Shown in pieces: positions 46,327 to 54,876 of a DNA stretch of 64,000 nucleotides. Origin of the DNA: Psychroflexus montanilacus (lineage in GTDB: Bacteria; Bacteroidota; Bacteroidia; Flavobacteriales; Flavobacteriaceae). The notes beneath the pieces are model-generated. The model ran no database searches, had not been told where the DNA came from, and was given only the letters and a program-made list of their open reading frames with translations. The stretch covers positions 310,001 through 374,000 of the forward strand of contig NZ_JAIQZC010000002.1 in the NCBI RefSeq assembly GCF_020164535.1. The letters are read 5' to 3'. Position numbers and translations under genes: made by a program. Position 1 is the stretch's first letter. Every line of letters starts with the position of its first letter.

Positions 46327-47256
46327 TTAGACTTTAGGGATAAACACTTCAGCCAGCATGCATCTGGCGCTGCCCCCACCGTGAGTTTCAATCGTAGAAA
46401 GATCGCTGCTAAGGATCTTACAATACTTTTGGATAGATTTAATTTGGTGATCTTTCAATGAATCATGAGCAGTTTTACTCATCACCAAAAATTTATCAGA
46501 CTTGCCCTGAACCTGAAGCATATTTCCTGCAAAGTGATTCATTTGCTCTTCAGAAATGCTAATGATTTCCTTTCCATCCTGCTTCAGACTATCAGCAACC
46601 AGTTTTCTTTCTTTTTTGTCGTCTATGGTATCGAGACAAATCACAGCAAATTCTTCAGCAACACACATCATCACATTGGTGTGGTAAATAGGTAAACGCT
46701 CGCCTTCATGACTTTGATAAGCATTGAAGATGATAGGCGTATATTCAAAATCTTCACAAAATTCAATCACCAGGTCTTCATCTGCTCTTGGAGATAAAGC
46801 ACAGTAAGCTTTGCGATTTTGTCTATCCAATATCAAACTCCCCGTTCCTTCCAGATAAATGTTTTCTAATTCAGCAGAAGTATAATCTACGAAATTCCTA
46901 ATGAATCTTCCTTCTGCTTCAATTTTTTCAAAAATATCTTCTCTGCGTTCTTTGCGCCTGTTCTTTGCAAACATCGGGTATAAAGCCACATCCCCATTTT
47001 CATGAAAAGACACCCAGTTGTTTGGGAAAATAGAGTCTGGGGTATCCTGACTCTCAATATCATCAATAACAATGACATTGACGCCAACTTTTTTTAATTG
47101 ATCTGCAAAGGCATCAAATTCGGTTTGCGCTTTTTTATTAACCGTTTCCTGGAGGTCTTGCGTTGATTTTTGAAAATAATTATTAACCGCAGTTTCTTCA
47201 TTCATTCTGAAGTTCACTGGGCGAATCATTACTAATGTATCTGTGATTTGTTTCAT
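46327..47256 (-). CDS. ctlX: CtlX-type citrulline-utilisation hydrolase (amidinotransferase fold)
   Basis: From the ATG at 47256 the protein has 309 residues. It fits the guanidino-group-modifying superfamily: IFPNNWVSFHENG near residue 80, LEGTGSLILDR, the catalytic histidine in PIYHTNVMMC and cysteine in HGGGSARCMLAEV at the C-terminus. CtlX-like proteins are thought to hydrolyse citrulline or related ureido compounds. The ATG overlaps the stop of the preceding gene by 4 bases (ATGA), so the two are translationally coupled. A longer frame adds 11 residues and is less likely. Confidence 0.85.
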   Translation of the reverse strand: MKQITDTLVMIRPVNFRMNEETAVNNYFQKSTQDLQETVNKKAQTEFDAFADQLKKVGVNVIVIDDIESQDTPDSIFPNNWVSFHENGDVALYPMFAKNRRKERREDIFEKIEAEGRFIRNFVDYTSAELENIYLEGTGSLILDRQNRKAYCALSPRADEDLVIEFCEDFEYTPIIFNAYQSHEGERLPIYHTNVMMCVAEEFAVICLDTIDDKKERKLVADSLKQDGKEIISISEEQMNHFAGNMLQVQGKSDKFLVMSKTAHDSLKDHQIKSIQKYCKILSSDLSTIETHGGGSARCMLAEVFIPKV

Positions 47257-48170
47257 TGATTTTCTCTTATTAGAGGCAAAGTTGAGCACCTCAACAAGCC
47301 TTCTTGTTTTGCGATTTCTCTGTACTTTACAGTTTCCACTTGAATTCCTTTTGAAGTTAGCCAGGCATTCAGACGCTTAAAATGTTGATCTGAAATGACA
47401 ACATCTTTGGAAATAGAAAAAATATTGCTATTCATATCATACATCTCCTGGGCATCGATTTCAAAGACATTCTCTTTTCCATAAAGATTCACAAGCCACT
47501 CGTATTCTTCCTGCTCAAGAAATCCATTTCTATGAATGATCGCATATTGATCACCTACAGGTTGAAAACAGCAATCCAAATGGAGTGCGTTAGCTTTCGG
47601 ATCTGTATTGGATTTCCTAAGGTTGAAAGACTTTACTGATTTGTGTGGAAATAAATTTTGTAATTCCTCAACGGCCTCCACATTAGTTCTGGCGGTAATA
47701 AAATCTGAATAATCTTTACCTCTGTAGGTACCCACCAATATGTAATCGCCGTGAGGCATAACATCACCACCTTCGATATGGCACTGCTCCGGAAGTTTTA
47801 TTTTTTTACCAGAATCGATTTGGTCTAATACAAAATCAATGGCTTTTATTTCCTTTTCCCTGTCTGGCAAAATATTGGCAAAGATGAATTTGTCATCGAT
47901 CACAAAACCGATATCTCTGGAAAAAATCTGATTATAATCTTGAATAACTTTTGGTCTTAGGACTTCAACATTATGCTTTTTAAGAATGGCTGCCACCTGC
48001 TCCATCTCCTCTATCATATCTTCTTCTTCAGGATAAGTCCCTTCTTTGATGTGTTTTATAGATTTTGGATCGTAAGCGTCTTCAATCTTAGGTTGTGCCC
48101 CATTCGAATTTGCAACGCCTAAAACGACTGATTTTAACCTAGACGTTTCGTTGGTTATATGTAGTTTCAA
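47253..48170 (-). CDS. Dimethylarginine dimethylaminohydrolase/amidinotransferase-family protein
   Basis: A second guanidino-modifying enzyme, 305 residues from the TTG at 48170. Features are SRDIGFVIDDKFIFANILP, CHIEGGDVMPHGDYI (acidic residues for the guanidinium), LHLDCCFQPVGDQYAI with the catalytic histidine, and EGLLRCSTLPL with the catalytic cysteine. Possible substrates are arginine, methylarginines or related ureido compounds. The frame stays open to a TTG at 48191, but that codon lies inside a consensus -7 element, so I prefer 48170; neither is an ATG. It is coupled to ctlX. Confidence 0.8.
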   Translation of the reverse strand: MKLHITNETSRLKSVVLGVANSNGAQPKIEDAYDPKSIKHIKEGTYPEEEDMIEEMEQVAAILKKHNVEVLRPKVIQDYNQIFSRDIGFVIDDKFIFANILPDREKEIKAIDFVLDQIDSGKKIKLPEQCHIEGGDVMPHGDYILVGTYRGKDYSDFITARTNVEAVEELQNLFPHKSVKSFNLRKSNTDPKANALHLDCCFQPVGDQYAIIHRNGFLEQEEYEWLVNLYGKENVFEIDAQEMYDMNSNIFSISKDVVISDQHFKRLNAWLTSKGIQVETVKYREIAKQEGLLRCSTLPLIRENQ

Positions 48171-48188
48171 ATTTTCTAAATTTTGATG

Positions 48189-48196
48189 CAAATATA
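48189..48196 (-). promoter_or_regulatory. -7 element TATATTTG of the amidinotransferase-ctlX pair
   Basis: Consensus element on the minus strand. A start about 7 bases downstream would leave a leader of about 10 bases before TTG 48170 and would exclude TTG 48191 as start. Confidence 0.55.
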
Positions 48197-48230
48197 CTGA
48201 AAAGCTAAGGCTTGAACTAATGTTAAAAAC

Positions 48231-48926
48231 TCAGGATTTAAAGTTCAGAAGCAGATTAGGATCCGGGCAATTGTTCTTGTAGAATTCCAAATCAGTTTCA
48301 GAAGAAACGCCAGGATAATCTCCGGCTTTATCACCTAAATCCATGATCAACTGAAAGTGTAAATGTGGTGCATAATTCCCGTTCACCTCGTTAGTGCCCA
48401 ATAAAGCAAGAGGCTGGTTCAATAAAATTTCCTCACCAACTTTATAGCTGTATAAAGATTCTCTTGATAGATGACCATATAGGGTATAGAACTTACCTCC
48501 TTTCAACTCATGTTCCAGTATGATCGTGGGCCCGTAATCTCCATAATTCAAATTGTCCTGCTGACTGTGAATTTTACCAGCCAAAGGACTATAAACAGGA
48601 GTTTCTGCGGGTGCCCAAACATCAAGTCCTAAATGAATATTTCGCTTATGTGAATGGGAGCTGTCTCCAAAATATGAGCTTCTGTCATAAAGACTTCTTT
48701 TTTCTAAATAGCCGCCAAATGCTGCTTTAGCCTGACGTTCCTTCAAATAGATTTCGAGGTAATCTTGAAGAGCAAATTCTGTAGATAAATCAAGAGCCAT
48801 TTCGGATGTAGCCTGATGGGAAAGATCAAGCGGAACGTAATCGCTTTCAGAATAAGCAGGACCAAGAATTGAAAAAAACCTAGAGTTGAAGTGATCTTTT
48901 AACAAATTCAGCATAAAATAAAGCAT
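48231..48926 (-). CDS. M23 family metallopeptidase without signal peptide
   Basis: A 231-residue protein with the LytM/M23 zinc site: HLGLDVWAPAETPVYSPLAG (H and D ligands), TLYGHLS and HLHFQLI. These enzymes usually cut peptidoglycan cross-links in the periplasm. Here the N-terminus (MLYFMLNLLKDHFNSRFFSI) is not a clear signal peptide, and the first 85 residues form a non-peptidase region rich in acidic residues. The substrate may therefore be something other than cell wall. It lies alone between the ohr terminator and the amidinotransferase gene. Confidence 0.82.
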   Translation of the reverse strand: MLYFMLNLLKDHFNSRFFSILGPAYSESDYVPLDLSHQATSEMALDLSTEFALQDYLEIYLKERQAKAAFGGYLEKRSLYDRSSYFGDSSHSHKRNIHLGLDVWAPAETPVYSPLAGKIHSQQDNLNYGDYGPTIILEHELKGGKFYTLYGHLSRESLYSYKVGEEILLNQPLALLGTNEVNGNYAPHLHFQLIMDLGDKAGDYPGVSSETDLEFYKNNCPDPNLLLNFKS

Positions 48927-48943
48927 TGGGTTTTAAACTAACA

Positions 48944-48967
48944 AAACCCCAATTTGCATTGGGGTTT
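48944..48967 (-). terminator. Terminator of ohr
   Basis: AAACCCCAAT (48944-48953) and ATTGGGGTTT (48958-48967) around TTGC, with a T-rich tail on the minus strand. Confidence 0.82.
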
Positions 48968-48990
48968 ATAGTAATGTATAGAGTTGAAGA

Positions 48991-49416
48991 TTACTCGTCT
49001 CTCAAGACATTGAGAGTGACGTCGATATTATCACGCGTTGCTTTAGAAAATGGGCAAACTTCATGAGCTTCATTGACTAAGGTTTCAGCAGTTTCAATAT
49101 CGCTTACGCCTGGTAGATAAGAATCCAGAACAGCTGAAAGCAGAAGACCTTCATCATCTTTATTGATGCTAATGTGTGCTGTTACACTAAAATCACCTAA
49201 ATCTACTTTGTGTTTTTCTGCTACCAGACCTAAGGCGCTTCCGAAACATGCGGAGTAGGCAGAACCAAAAAGTTGCTCTGGGTTGACGCCGTCGCCTCCA
49301 TCTCCACCAAGTCCTTTAGGCATACTCAATGGTAAATCTATAGGACCATCTTCGGTTTTAACGTGTCCTTTTCTACCGCCGGTTGCTGTTGCTTTCGCTG
49401 TATAAAGTGTTTTCAT
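48991..49416 (-). CDS. ohr: Organic hydroperoxide resistance protein (Ohr/OsmC family)
   Basis: The 141-residue protein has the two redox cysteines of Ohr: FGSAYSACFGSAL near residue 58 and HEVCPFSKATRDNID near residue 122, plus NPEQLFGSAYSACF. It starts MKTLYTAKATATGGRKGHV, typical of Ohr rather than OsmC. Ohr reduces organic hydroperoxides with the help of dihydrolipoyl groups. A single-gene unit; no ohrR regulator adjoins it. Confidence 0.93.
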   Translation of the reverse strand: MKTLYTAKATATGGRKGHVKTEDGPIDLPLSMPKGLGGDGGDGVNPEQLFGSAYSACFGSALGLVAEKHKVDLGDFSVTAHISINKDDEGLLLSAVLDSYLPGVSDIETAETLVNEAHEVCPFSKATRDNIDVTLNVLRDE

Positions 49417-49480
49417 GAGTTTTTATTTTTTGTTATTCCGAATATACTAACTACACCTGCTCAGTGAAAAAATGAATTCA

Positions 49481-49488
49481 TAAATTTG
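49481..49488 (+). promoter_or_regulatory. -7 element TAAATTTG of meaB
   Basis: Consensus element 16 bases before the meaB ATG at 49505. Confidence 0.55.
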
Positions 49489-49504
49489 TACTAAATGTAA
49501 ATAT

Positions 49505-50587
49505 ATGCCTTCGCCTGAAAATAAGAAATCTGCACTGCAAGAGACCCAGAGTGACCCAAGTATCAACTTGAGTGCTTCTTCTGCAGAAAAAATAAAGGCC
49601 CTAAGACGAAAGTCGAAAAATATACAAAGCCTAACTGAAGGTATTTTGAAGGGCAACAAAACAGATCTGAGTCAGGCGATCACACTTATAGAAAGTCAAA
49701 GCAAGAGACACACAGAAGACATAAAGACCATTATTTCGTCCTGCCTGCCCTATTCCAATAAATCATTAAGAATAGGGATTACAGGAGTGCCTGGTGTTGG
49801 TAAAAGTACCTTCATAGAACAACTTGGATTATTACTTGTAGGAAAAGGACATAAAGTTGCCGTTTTGGCGGTTGACCCCTCAAGTTCTGTGACTAGAGGT
49901 AGTATTTTAGGCGATAAGACCCGTATGGAAAAACTGGTTCAACACCCACAGGCTTACATCCGCCCTACTGCTTCTGGCGAATCACTAGGGGGCGTTGCCA
50001 GAAAAACACGTGAAAGTATTTTGCTATGCGAAGCTGCTGGGTTTGATATTTTGTTAATAGAAACAGTTGGTGTTGGCCAAAGTGAAACTGCCGTGCACAG
50101 CATGACAGATTTCTTTTTGCTCCTTAAATTGGCTGGCGCAGGTGATGAACTACAAGGCATCAAGCGAGGAATTATTGAAATGGCAGATGCTATCGTGATC
50201 AATAAGGCGGACGGCGAAAACATAAAGGCAGCTAAGAAAGCGAAGGTTGAATTCAATCGTGCTTTACATATGTATCCTTCCAAAACTAATGGCTGGGTGC
50301 CTAAAGTAAAACTGGCCAGTGCTTTAAAAAATGAAGGAATTGATAAAGTTTGGAAAATGCTATCCGATTATTTTTCTTCAGCTAAAGATTCTGGTTTTTT
50401 TGAGGAAAAAAGAGCTAGTCAGAATAGATTTTGGCTTACACAAACCATTGAAGATAGTTTGAAAAAAGAGTTTTATCAGAATGAAATTATCAAGAGTGAA
50501 TTTCCAAAGGTTTTGAAACAGATTCAGAATCAAGATTTGAGTCCGTTTGAAGCTGCAGAATACCTTTTGAACAAAGTTAAAGCCTAG
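49505..50587 (+). CDS. meaB: Methylmalonyl-CoA mutase-associated GTPase MeaB
   Basis: The 360-residue G protein has P-loop GITGVPGVGKSTFIEQLG near residue 97, AVDPSSSVTRGSILGDKTRM, PSASGESLGGVARKT-like PTASGESLGGVARKT, IETVGVGQSE and the guanine motif NKADGEN. MeaB protects B12-dependent mutases and gates cofactor delivery. Because IcmF at the left edge has its own G domain, this protein probably serves a separate methylmalonyl-CoA mutase outside the window. Its TAG stop overlaps the TAG of the convergent PAP2 gene in the palindrome CTAG. Confidence 0.94.
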   Translation: MPSPENKKSALQETQSDPSINLSASSAEKIKALRRKSKNIQSLTEGILKGNKTDLSQAITLIESQSKRHTEDIKTIISSCLPYSNKSLRIGITGVPGVGKSTFIEQLGLLLVGKGHKVAVLAVDPSSSVTRGSILGDKTRMEKLVQHPQAYIRPTASGESLGGVARKTRESILLCEAAGFDILLIETVGVGQSETAVHSMTDFFLLLKLAGAGDELQGIKRGIIEMADAIVINKADGENIKAAKKAKVEFNRALHMYPSKTNGWVPKVKLASALKNEGIDKVWKMLSDYFSSAKDSGFFEEKRASQNRFWLTQTIEDSLKKEFYQNEIIKSEFPKVLKQIQNQDLSPFEAAEYLLNKVKA

Positions 50588-51165
50588 CGGCCTAATCTAA
50601 AATCAGGGTTCAACCTAGAGGTCAAATAAACATGAAGTTTAAAGAATAAATGACCTGTCAAAATACCCAGAGCTCCTCCTGTAAGTATATCTCCAGGATA
50701 GTGGACTCCAACGTAAATCCTGCTGTAAGTGACCATAAACGCCCAAAAAAACATCCAGTAAAAGACATGTTTGTAATACGGCTTCAAAAGATTTGACACC
50801 AAAGTAGCTACAGCAAACGAACTTATGGCATGTCCAGAGAAATACCCAAACTTACCGCAGCGCTTGGCTAGAAATCTTCCGTACTCTATAAAAGCTTCAT
50901 TACAAGGCCTTAGCCGCTCGAAAGTGTCTTTGGTGAAATTCGCAAACTGGTCTGTAAACGCAATCATCAAGCCTACGACCAATACTGTAATACCCAAACC
51001 TTTAAGTTTAATTTTCTTAAAGATCAGAAACAAAAGAACTGCGTAAAGTGGTATAGACGTTTCTTTTTCTGTAAGAAAAACCCAAAACCAATCCCATTCT
51101 TCAACCCCTAAATTGTTGAAAAAAAGGAAAACTTCTCTGTCTATATTTTGAAGTTGCTCTAGCAT
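50584..51165 (-). CDS. PAP2 family phosphatase
   Basis: A 193-residue membrane phosphatase with the three PAP2 motifs: KDTFERLRP (KX6RP), FSGHA in place of the usual PSGH, and SRIYVGVHYPGD (SRX5HX3D). Five to six hydrophobic segments carry it. Relatives dephosphorylate undecaprenyl diphosphate, phosphatidic acid or lipid A. It ends a three-gene operon after the MATE pump and a 75-residue protein, starting right behind the latter's stop. Confidence 0.88.
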   Translation of the reverse strand: MLEQLQNIDREVFLFFNNLGVEEWDWFWVFLTEKETSIPLYAVLLFLIFKKIKLKGLGITVLVVGLMIAFTDQFANFTKDTFERLRPCNEAFIEYGRFLAKRCGKFGYFSGHAISSFAVATLVSNLLKPYYKHVFYWMFFWAFMVTYSRIYVGVHYPGDILTGGALGILTGHLFFKLHVYLTSRLNPDFRLGR

Positions 51166-51393
51166 TTACTCTTGGTAACGGTCTACTTCTCTGTCGTAAA
51201 ACTCTGAAGCTTCTTTGATTAAATTATTGGTTTCTTCTACCATTTCCTCTTCATTTTCAACATCAAAATCTTCAAACCATTCGATGTCATCGGTTTTCAA
51301 ATCAATAATAAATCTTGGGAATTCAGTATGAACTATAAAAATAGATTCCGGATGGTCTGTATTGTCACCTAGTATAAATCTTGGTAATTTCAT
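51166..51393 (-). CDS. Small acidic protein of unknown function
   Basis: A 75-residue acidic protein beginning MKLPRFILGDNTDHPESIFI, with FPRFIIDLKTDDIEWFEDFD and a glutamate-rich C-terminal helix. No signal peptide or membrane segment. Its ATG overlaps the MATE gene stop by 4 bases, and the PAP2 gene begins directly after its stop. I cannot name a family, but tight coupling on both sides shows that it is a real gene. Confidence 0.8.
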   Translation of the reverse strand: MKLPRFILGDNTDHPESIFIVHTEFPRFIIDLKTDDIEWFEDFDVENEEEMVEETNNLIKEASEFYDREVDRYQE

Positions 51394-52757
51394 GTGGATG
51401 TTAATTTAGTTTCACCAAAAGTATGAATTTGTTTTTTGGAGAGCATATTAAATCTGATATACAACATAATTGCGGATGCTGTTAATCCAGAAAGCAAGCC
51501 TAACCAAATACCCATACTACCCAAAACCTCGGCTTTTCCAGTGAAGTAAGACACTGGTAGACCTATCAGCCAGTAGGCTATAAAGCATAGCAAGGTAGGC
51601 ACTTTCACATCTTGAAGGCCTCTCAAAGCACCTAAAATGGCAACTTGCAACCCGTCACTCAACTGGAAAAGTGCTGCTATAATTAGTAATTGTGAAGCGA
51701 GTAAGATGACTTCAGCATCGTCGATATAAAGTGTTGGCAAAAAGCCTTTTAAAAGAATAAAACCAATAGCAAATACACCTTCGATCAAAAAGACCTGAAG
51801 AAAAATCGAAAAGGCTACGTCTCTCAAAGTTTTAAACTGTCGCTTCCCTTTTTGGTTGGCTACTCTAATAGTTGCAGTTACGCCAAGTCCTACAGCGATC
51901 ATGAACGTCATGGACGCCAGGTTAAGAGCGATTTGGTTGGCGGCCTGAGCTTTGGTTCCCAGGGTTCCTGCCAGAAGTACAGTTGCAGTAAAAATACCTC
52001 CTTCAAACAGCATTTGTAGAGCCGTAGGAAAACCAAGATTGATTAATCTTTTGAAAATAGCTTTATCTAATGACCTTTTCATAAGGACAAAATAAGATTT
52101 CAATTTGGGTCGCTTACTCAAGATAAGGTAAAGCAAAATCAACATAAAAACTCTTGAAATCAATGTTCCTATGGCTGCTCCTTCAAGCTCAAGTCTTGGA
52201 AAGAACCATATTCCATAGATCAAAAAATAATTAAAAATTACATTGACCACATTGGCCAGAAGTGTAGCATACATAGCATATTTGGTCAAAGAAAGACCGT
52301 CTGCAAACTGTTTAAACCCCTGAAAAATCATTAACGGAATTAATGAAAAAGCAACAATATCAAGGTATGGTAAAGCTAAATCCACCACATCTTTAGGCTG
52401 ATCGAGATGATAAAGTATAGGTTTGGCTAGCAGTAATAATAAAAACAAAACGACACCATTCACCGTACACATGATCAATCCATGTTGAAAGTACCATCGC
52501 CCTTTGGTCGCATCACCTTCGCCGTCGGCTTCAGCAATAAGTGGGGTGATTGCAAAACTAAACCCAATCCCAAGGAAAAGTGCAAAAAAGATAAGTGTAT
52601 TTCCCAGAGAAACGGCTGCTAGCGGAGCAGCACCAAGCTTTCCAATCATTAAATTATCTACAAAACCCACCAACACATGACCTAGCTGACCTAACATAAT
52701 TGGAAATGCCAGGCTAAAGTTTTTAGAAAATTCTTTAGTGTAGATGGATAAATTCAA
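51390..52757 (-). CDS. MATE family multidrug efflux transporter
   Basis: A 455-residue protein with twelve hydrophobic segments in two similar halves, starting FSLAFPIMLGQLGHVLVGFV, with FVDNLMIGKLGAAPLAAVSL as the first-half signature and LNLASMTFMIAVGLGVTATI in the second. It probably exports drugs or metabolites in exchange for Na+ or H+. The start is TTG at 52757: the frame has a TAG at 52763-52761 and no ATG before the conserved part. Head of an operon with the 75-residue and PAP2 genes. Confidence 0.9.
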   Translation of the reverse strand: MNLSIYTKEFSKNFSLAFPIMLGQLGHVLVGFVDNLMIGKLGAAPLAAVSLGNTLIFFALFLGIGFSFAITPLIAEADGEGDATKGRWYFQHGLIMCTVNGVVLFLLLLLAKPILYHLDQPKDVVDLALPYLDIVAFSLIPLMIFQGFKQFADGLSLTKYAMYATLLANVVNVIFNYFLIYGIWFFPRLELEGAAIGTLISRVFMLILLYLILSKRPKLKSYFVLMKRSLDKAIFKRLINLGFPTALQMLFEGGIFTATVLLAGTLGTKAQAANQIALNLASMTFMIAVGLGVTATIRVANQKGKRQFKTLRDVAFSIFLQVFLIEGVFAIGFILLKGFLPTLYIDDAEVILLASQLLIIAALFQLSDGLQVAILGALRGLQDVKVPTLLCFIAYWLIGLPVSYFTGKAEVLGSMGIWLGLLSGLTASAIMLYIRFNMLSKKQIHTFGETKLTST

Positions 52758-52776
52758 AAGCTAATTTTTCAGTTAG

Positions 52777-52784
52777 CAAAAGTA
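52777..52784 (-). promoter_or_regulatory. -7 element TACTTTTG of the MATE operon
   Basis: Consensus element on the minus strand, 19 bases before the TTG start of the MATE gene, in the divergent gap with the gene at 52933. Confidence 0.5.
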
Positions 52785-52898
52785 CACTTTGAGAATTGAA
52801 TACAGAATCGTGATGAATGAATTAATCTTTAAAATAGTATTTTGAAAAACTGATGTACCGAAGAAGAAAGAATTACCATCAAGATGATGTATTTCTTT

Positions 52899-52906
52899 TA
52901 TATTTG
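52899..52906 (+). promoter_or_regulatory. -7 element TATATTTG of the GNAT-like gene
   Basis: Consensus element 26 bases before the TTG start at 52933. Confidence 0.55.
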
Positions 52907-52932
52907 AAAATTAATTCAGAAAATAAAGAAAC

Positions 52933-53538
52933 TTGAAAAAAGATTACGATAAGGATGAAGTAATTCAACACGTTTCAACACTGTTGCAAGAGATTCCCAC
53001 CTCAATGGAGATCGTAAAAGACGATTCTAAAAAAGAAGAGAGGTTTCTTTATTTGGCTAAACATATGGTTGAAAAAGCCATCAAAAATGACGCTCTGTTG
53101 GTATCTGATGATGGTCGAGGTATCGCAATATTCTTCAAAATGGATGGTAAAGGAGATGGATTTTTTACTGAATTACTAAATGATTTAAAACTCGCCATCA
53201 ATGTTACTGGCATTAAAAAAGGATTAAAAGCCTTAAAATCTCAAAAATTTGTAAGACAACAACGCCCAAATGAAGGGGAATACCTTTATTGCTGGTTTTG
53301 GGGAATTTTACCAGATGCCAGAGGAAATACAAGTGATAAGACTCCTTACAAGATGAAGGATGAAATGTTTCGCATATCAGAAGCCTTACAGCTTCCTATT
53401 TATGCTGAAACGCGCATCAGAAAGGTAAGTATTGCGTATAGACGCTATGGGTTTGAAATGCTTAAAGAATGGATGCACCCTAGTGGAGACATTATGTATT
53501 TCATGAAATATACTCCACCAAAGCCCGAGTCTACGTAG
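52933..53538 (+). CDS. Putative GNAT-like protein
   Basis: A 201-residue soluble protein. The C-terminal part (LPIYAETRIRKVSIAYRRYG, then FEMLKEWMHP) resembles the last helix and strand of GNAT acetyltransferases, and YLYCWFWGILPDARGN fits the preceding strand with an acetyl-CoA loop. The glycine-rich Q/RxxGxG/A motif is not obvious, so the assignment is tentative. The start is TTG at 52933; an in-frame TAA (52924-52926) blocks anything earlier. The gene is convergent with the response regulator gene, only 1 base apart. Confidence 0.6.
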   Translation: MKKDYDKDEVIQHVSTLLQEIPTSMEIVKDDSKKEERFLYLAKHMVEKAIKNDALLVSDDGRGIAIFFKMDGKGDGFFTELLNDLKLAINVTGIKKGLKALKSQKFVRQQRPNEGEYLYCWFWGILPDARGNTSDKTPYKMKDEMFRISEALQLPIYAETRIRKVSIAYRRYGFEMLKEWMHPSGDIMYFMKYTPPKPEST

Positions 53539-53539
53539 T

Positions 53540-54703
53540 TTATATTTGTACAAACTTTTTTACGTCCTCTTCAGTGATTTCCTGATCACCTAGAATAATT
53601 AGACGTTCAACCACATTTCTTAATTCTCTAATATTTCCAGTCCAGCTTAGTTGTTCCAATAGAGAGATAGCTTTATCATCAAAAGATTTTGGTTTTGTCC
53701 CCTGTTCTTTTGCAATTTTTTCGGTGAAATGCTGAATCAATTCCGGTATATCATCTCGTCTATCTTTTAAAGCTGGAACATGGATAATGATGACAGCTAG
53801 CCTGTGGTATAGATCCTCTCTAAACTTTTTCTCGTCAATTTCAACTTTCAGATCCTTATTGGTAGCAGCAATTACTCTTACATCAACTTTTATATCCTTG
53901 TCACTACCTACGCGCTGGACTCTACTTTCCTGTAAAGCTCTCAACACTTTGGCTTGAGCAGAAAGGCTCATGTCACCAATTTCATCGAGGAAAATAGTAC
54001 CTCCGTTGGCAGCCTCAAACTTTCCTGCTCTGTCTTTATTGGCAGATGTAAACGCGCCCTTCACATGACCAAACAGTTCACTTTCTATCAATTCAGAGGG
54101 AATAGCCGCGCAATTCACTTCTATAAAAGGGCCTTTACTTCTATTGCTTTTTTCGTGAAGCCAGTGGGCGACAAGTTCTTTGCCAGTTCCGTTTTCGCCT
54201 GTAATCAAAACTCTGGCTTCAGTCGGAGCCACTTTGTCTATCATGGATTTAATCTGGTCGAGTTCATCTGACTTTCCAACCATTTCAAATTGCTTAGAGA
54301 CTTTTTTCTTTAACTGTTTATTTTCCTGAGCCAGTTGGGTATGATCCAAAGCAATTCTTACGGTATTTAGCAAGCGATTGAGATCTGGCGGTTTTGAGAT
54401 ATAATCAAAAGCTCCCATTCGCATAGTTTCTACTGCGGTTTCAAGATCACCATGACCAGATATCATAATAACTGGTAGCTCTGGTTGTAGCTTTTGACAA
54501 GCAGACAGGACTTCTAAACCGTCCATCTTTGGCATTTTAATATCACAAAGTACCAAATCGTAAGTGTTTTTTTTAATAAGCTCAACACCCTGTAAACCGT
54601 CTTCGGCTTCATCTATTTTATAATTTTTTTCTTCTTCCAGCAGTATTTTTTTAAGCACTCGTCTTATCGCATCTTCATCTTCTATAATGAGTAGTGTTGG
54701 CAT
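53540..54703 (-). CDS. Sigma-54-type response regulator lacking a DNA-binding domain
   Basis: A 387-residue protein. The receiver (1-120) has the acidic pocket LLIIEDEDA, the phospho-acceptor in LVLCDIKMPKMDG and the lysine in YISKPPDL. The AAA+ domain has Walker A ITGENGTGKELVAHWLHEKS and Walker B GGTIFLDEIGD. The sigma-54 contact loop, usually GAFTGA, reads GAFTSA. The arginine-rich ending NIRELRNVVERLI is followed by only about 20 residues and a stop, so the Fis-type DNA-binding helix-turn-helix is absent. No histidine kinase gene is adjacent. Confidence 0.9.
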   Translation of the reverse strand: MPTLLIIEDEDAIRRVLKKILLEEEKNYKIDEAEDGLQGVELIKKNTYDLVLCDIKMPKMDGLEVLSACQKLQPELPVIMISGHGDLETAVETMRMGAFDYISKPPDLNRLLNTVRIALDHTQLAQENKQLKKKVSKQFEMVGKSDELDQIKSMIDKVAPTEARVLITGENGTGKELVAHWLHEKSNRSKGPFIEVNCAAIPSELIESELFGHVKGAFTSANKDRAGKFEAANGGTIFLDEIGDMSLSAQAKVLRALQESRVQRVGSDKDIKVDVRVIAATNKDLKVEIDEKKFREDLYHRLAVIIIHVPALKDRRDDIPELIQHFTEKIAKEQGTKPKSFDDKAISLLEQLSWTGNIRELRNVVERLIILGDQEITEEDVKKFVQI

Positions 54704-54801
54704 GACAATTTATTTTGAATTAAATATAAGTTTAATACGAGGTTCTTTAGTATCCAGCTTAAAGTTTTTACAATATTTTAAAGTCTCGTCCAAAAACAAA
54801 A

Positions 54802-54826
54802 CCCACCCTATCTAAAATAGGGTGGG
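54802..54826 (-). terminator. Distal of two tandem terminators after dnaJ
   Basis: CCCACCCTAT (54802-54811) pairs with ATAGGGTGGG (54817-54826), 10 bp perfect with a 5-base loop. On the minus strand it is followed by TTTTGTTTTTG; on the plus strand by A residues only, so it serves the leftward transcript. Confidence 0.78.
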
Positions 54827-54852
54827 AAAAAAAATTGCTATGAAAAAGAAAA

Positions 54853-54876
54853 AACACCGCTTAAATTAGCGGTGTT
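54853..54876 (-). terminator. Proximal of two tandem terminators after dnaJ
   Basis: AACACCGCT (54853-54861) pairs with AGCGGTGTT (54868-54876) with a 6-base loop. TTTTTTCTTTTT follows on the minus strand, 29 bases after the dnaJ stop. Confidence 0.82.

Noticed and set aside
47257-47289. Earlier start of ctlX at 47289
   Set aside because: The added residues overlap the previous gene, while the ATG at 47256 forms the usual ATGA overlap.
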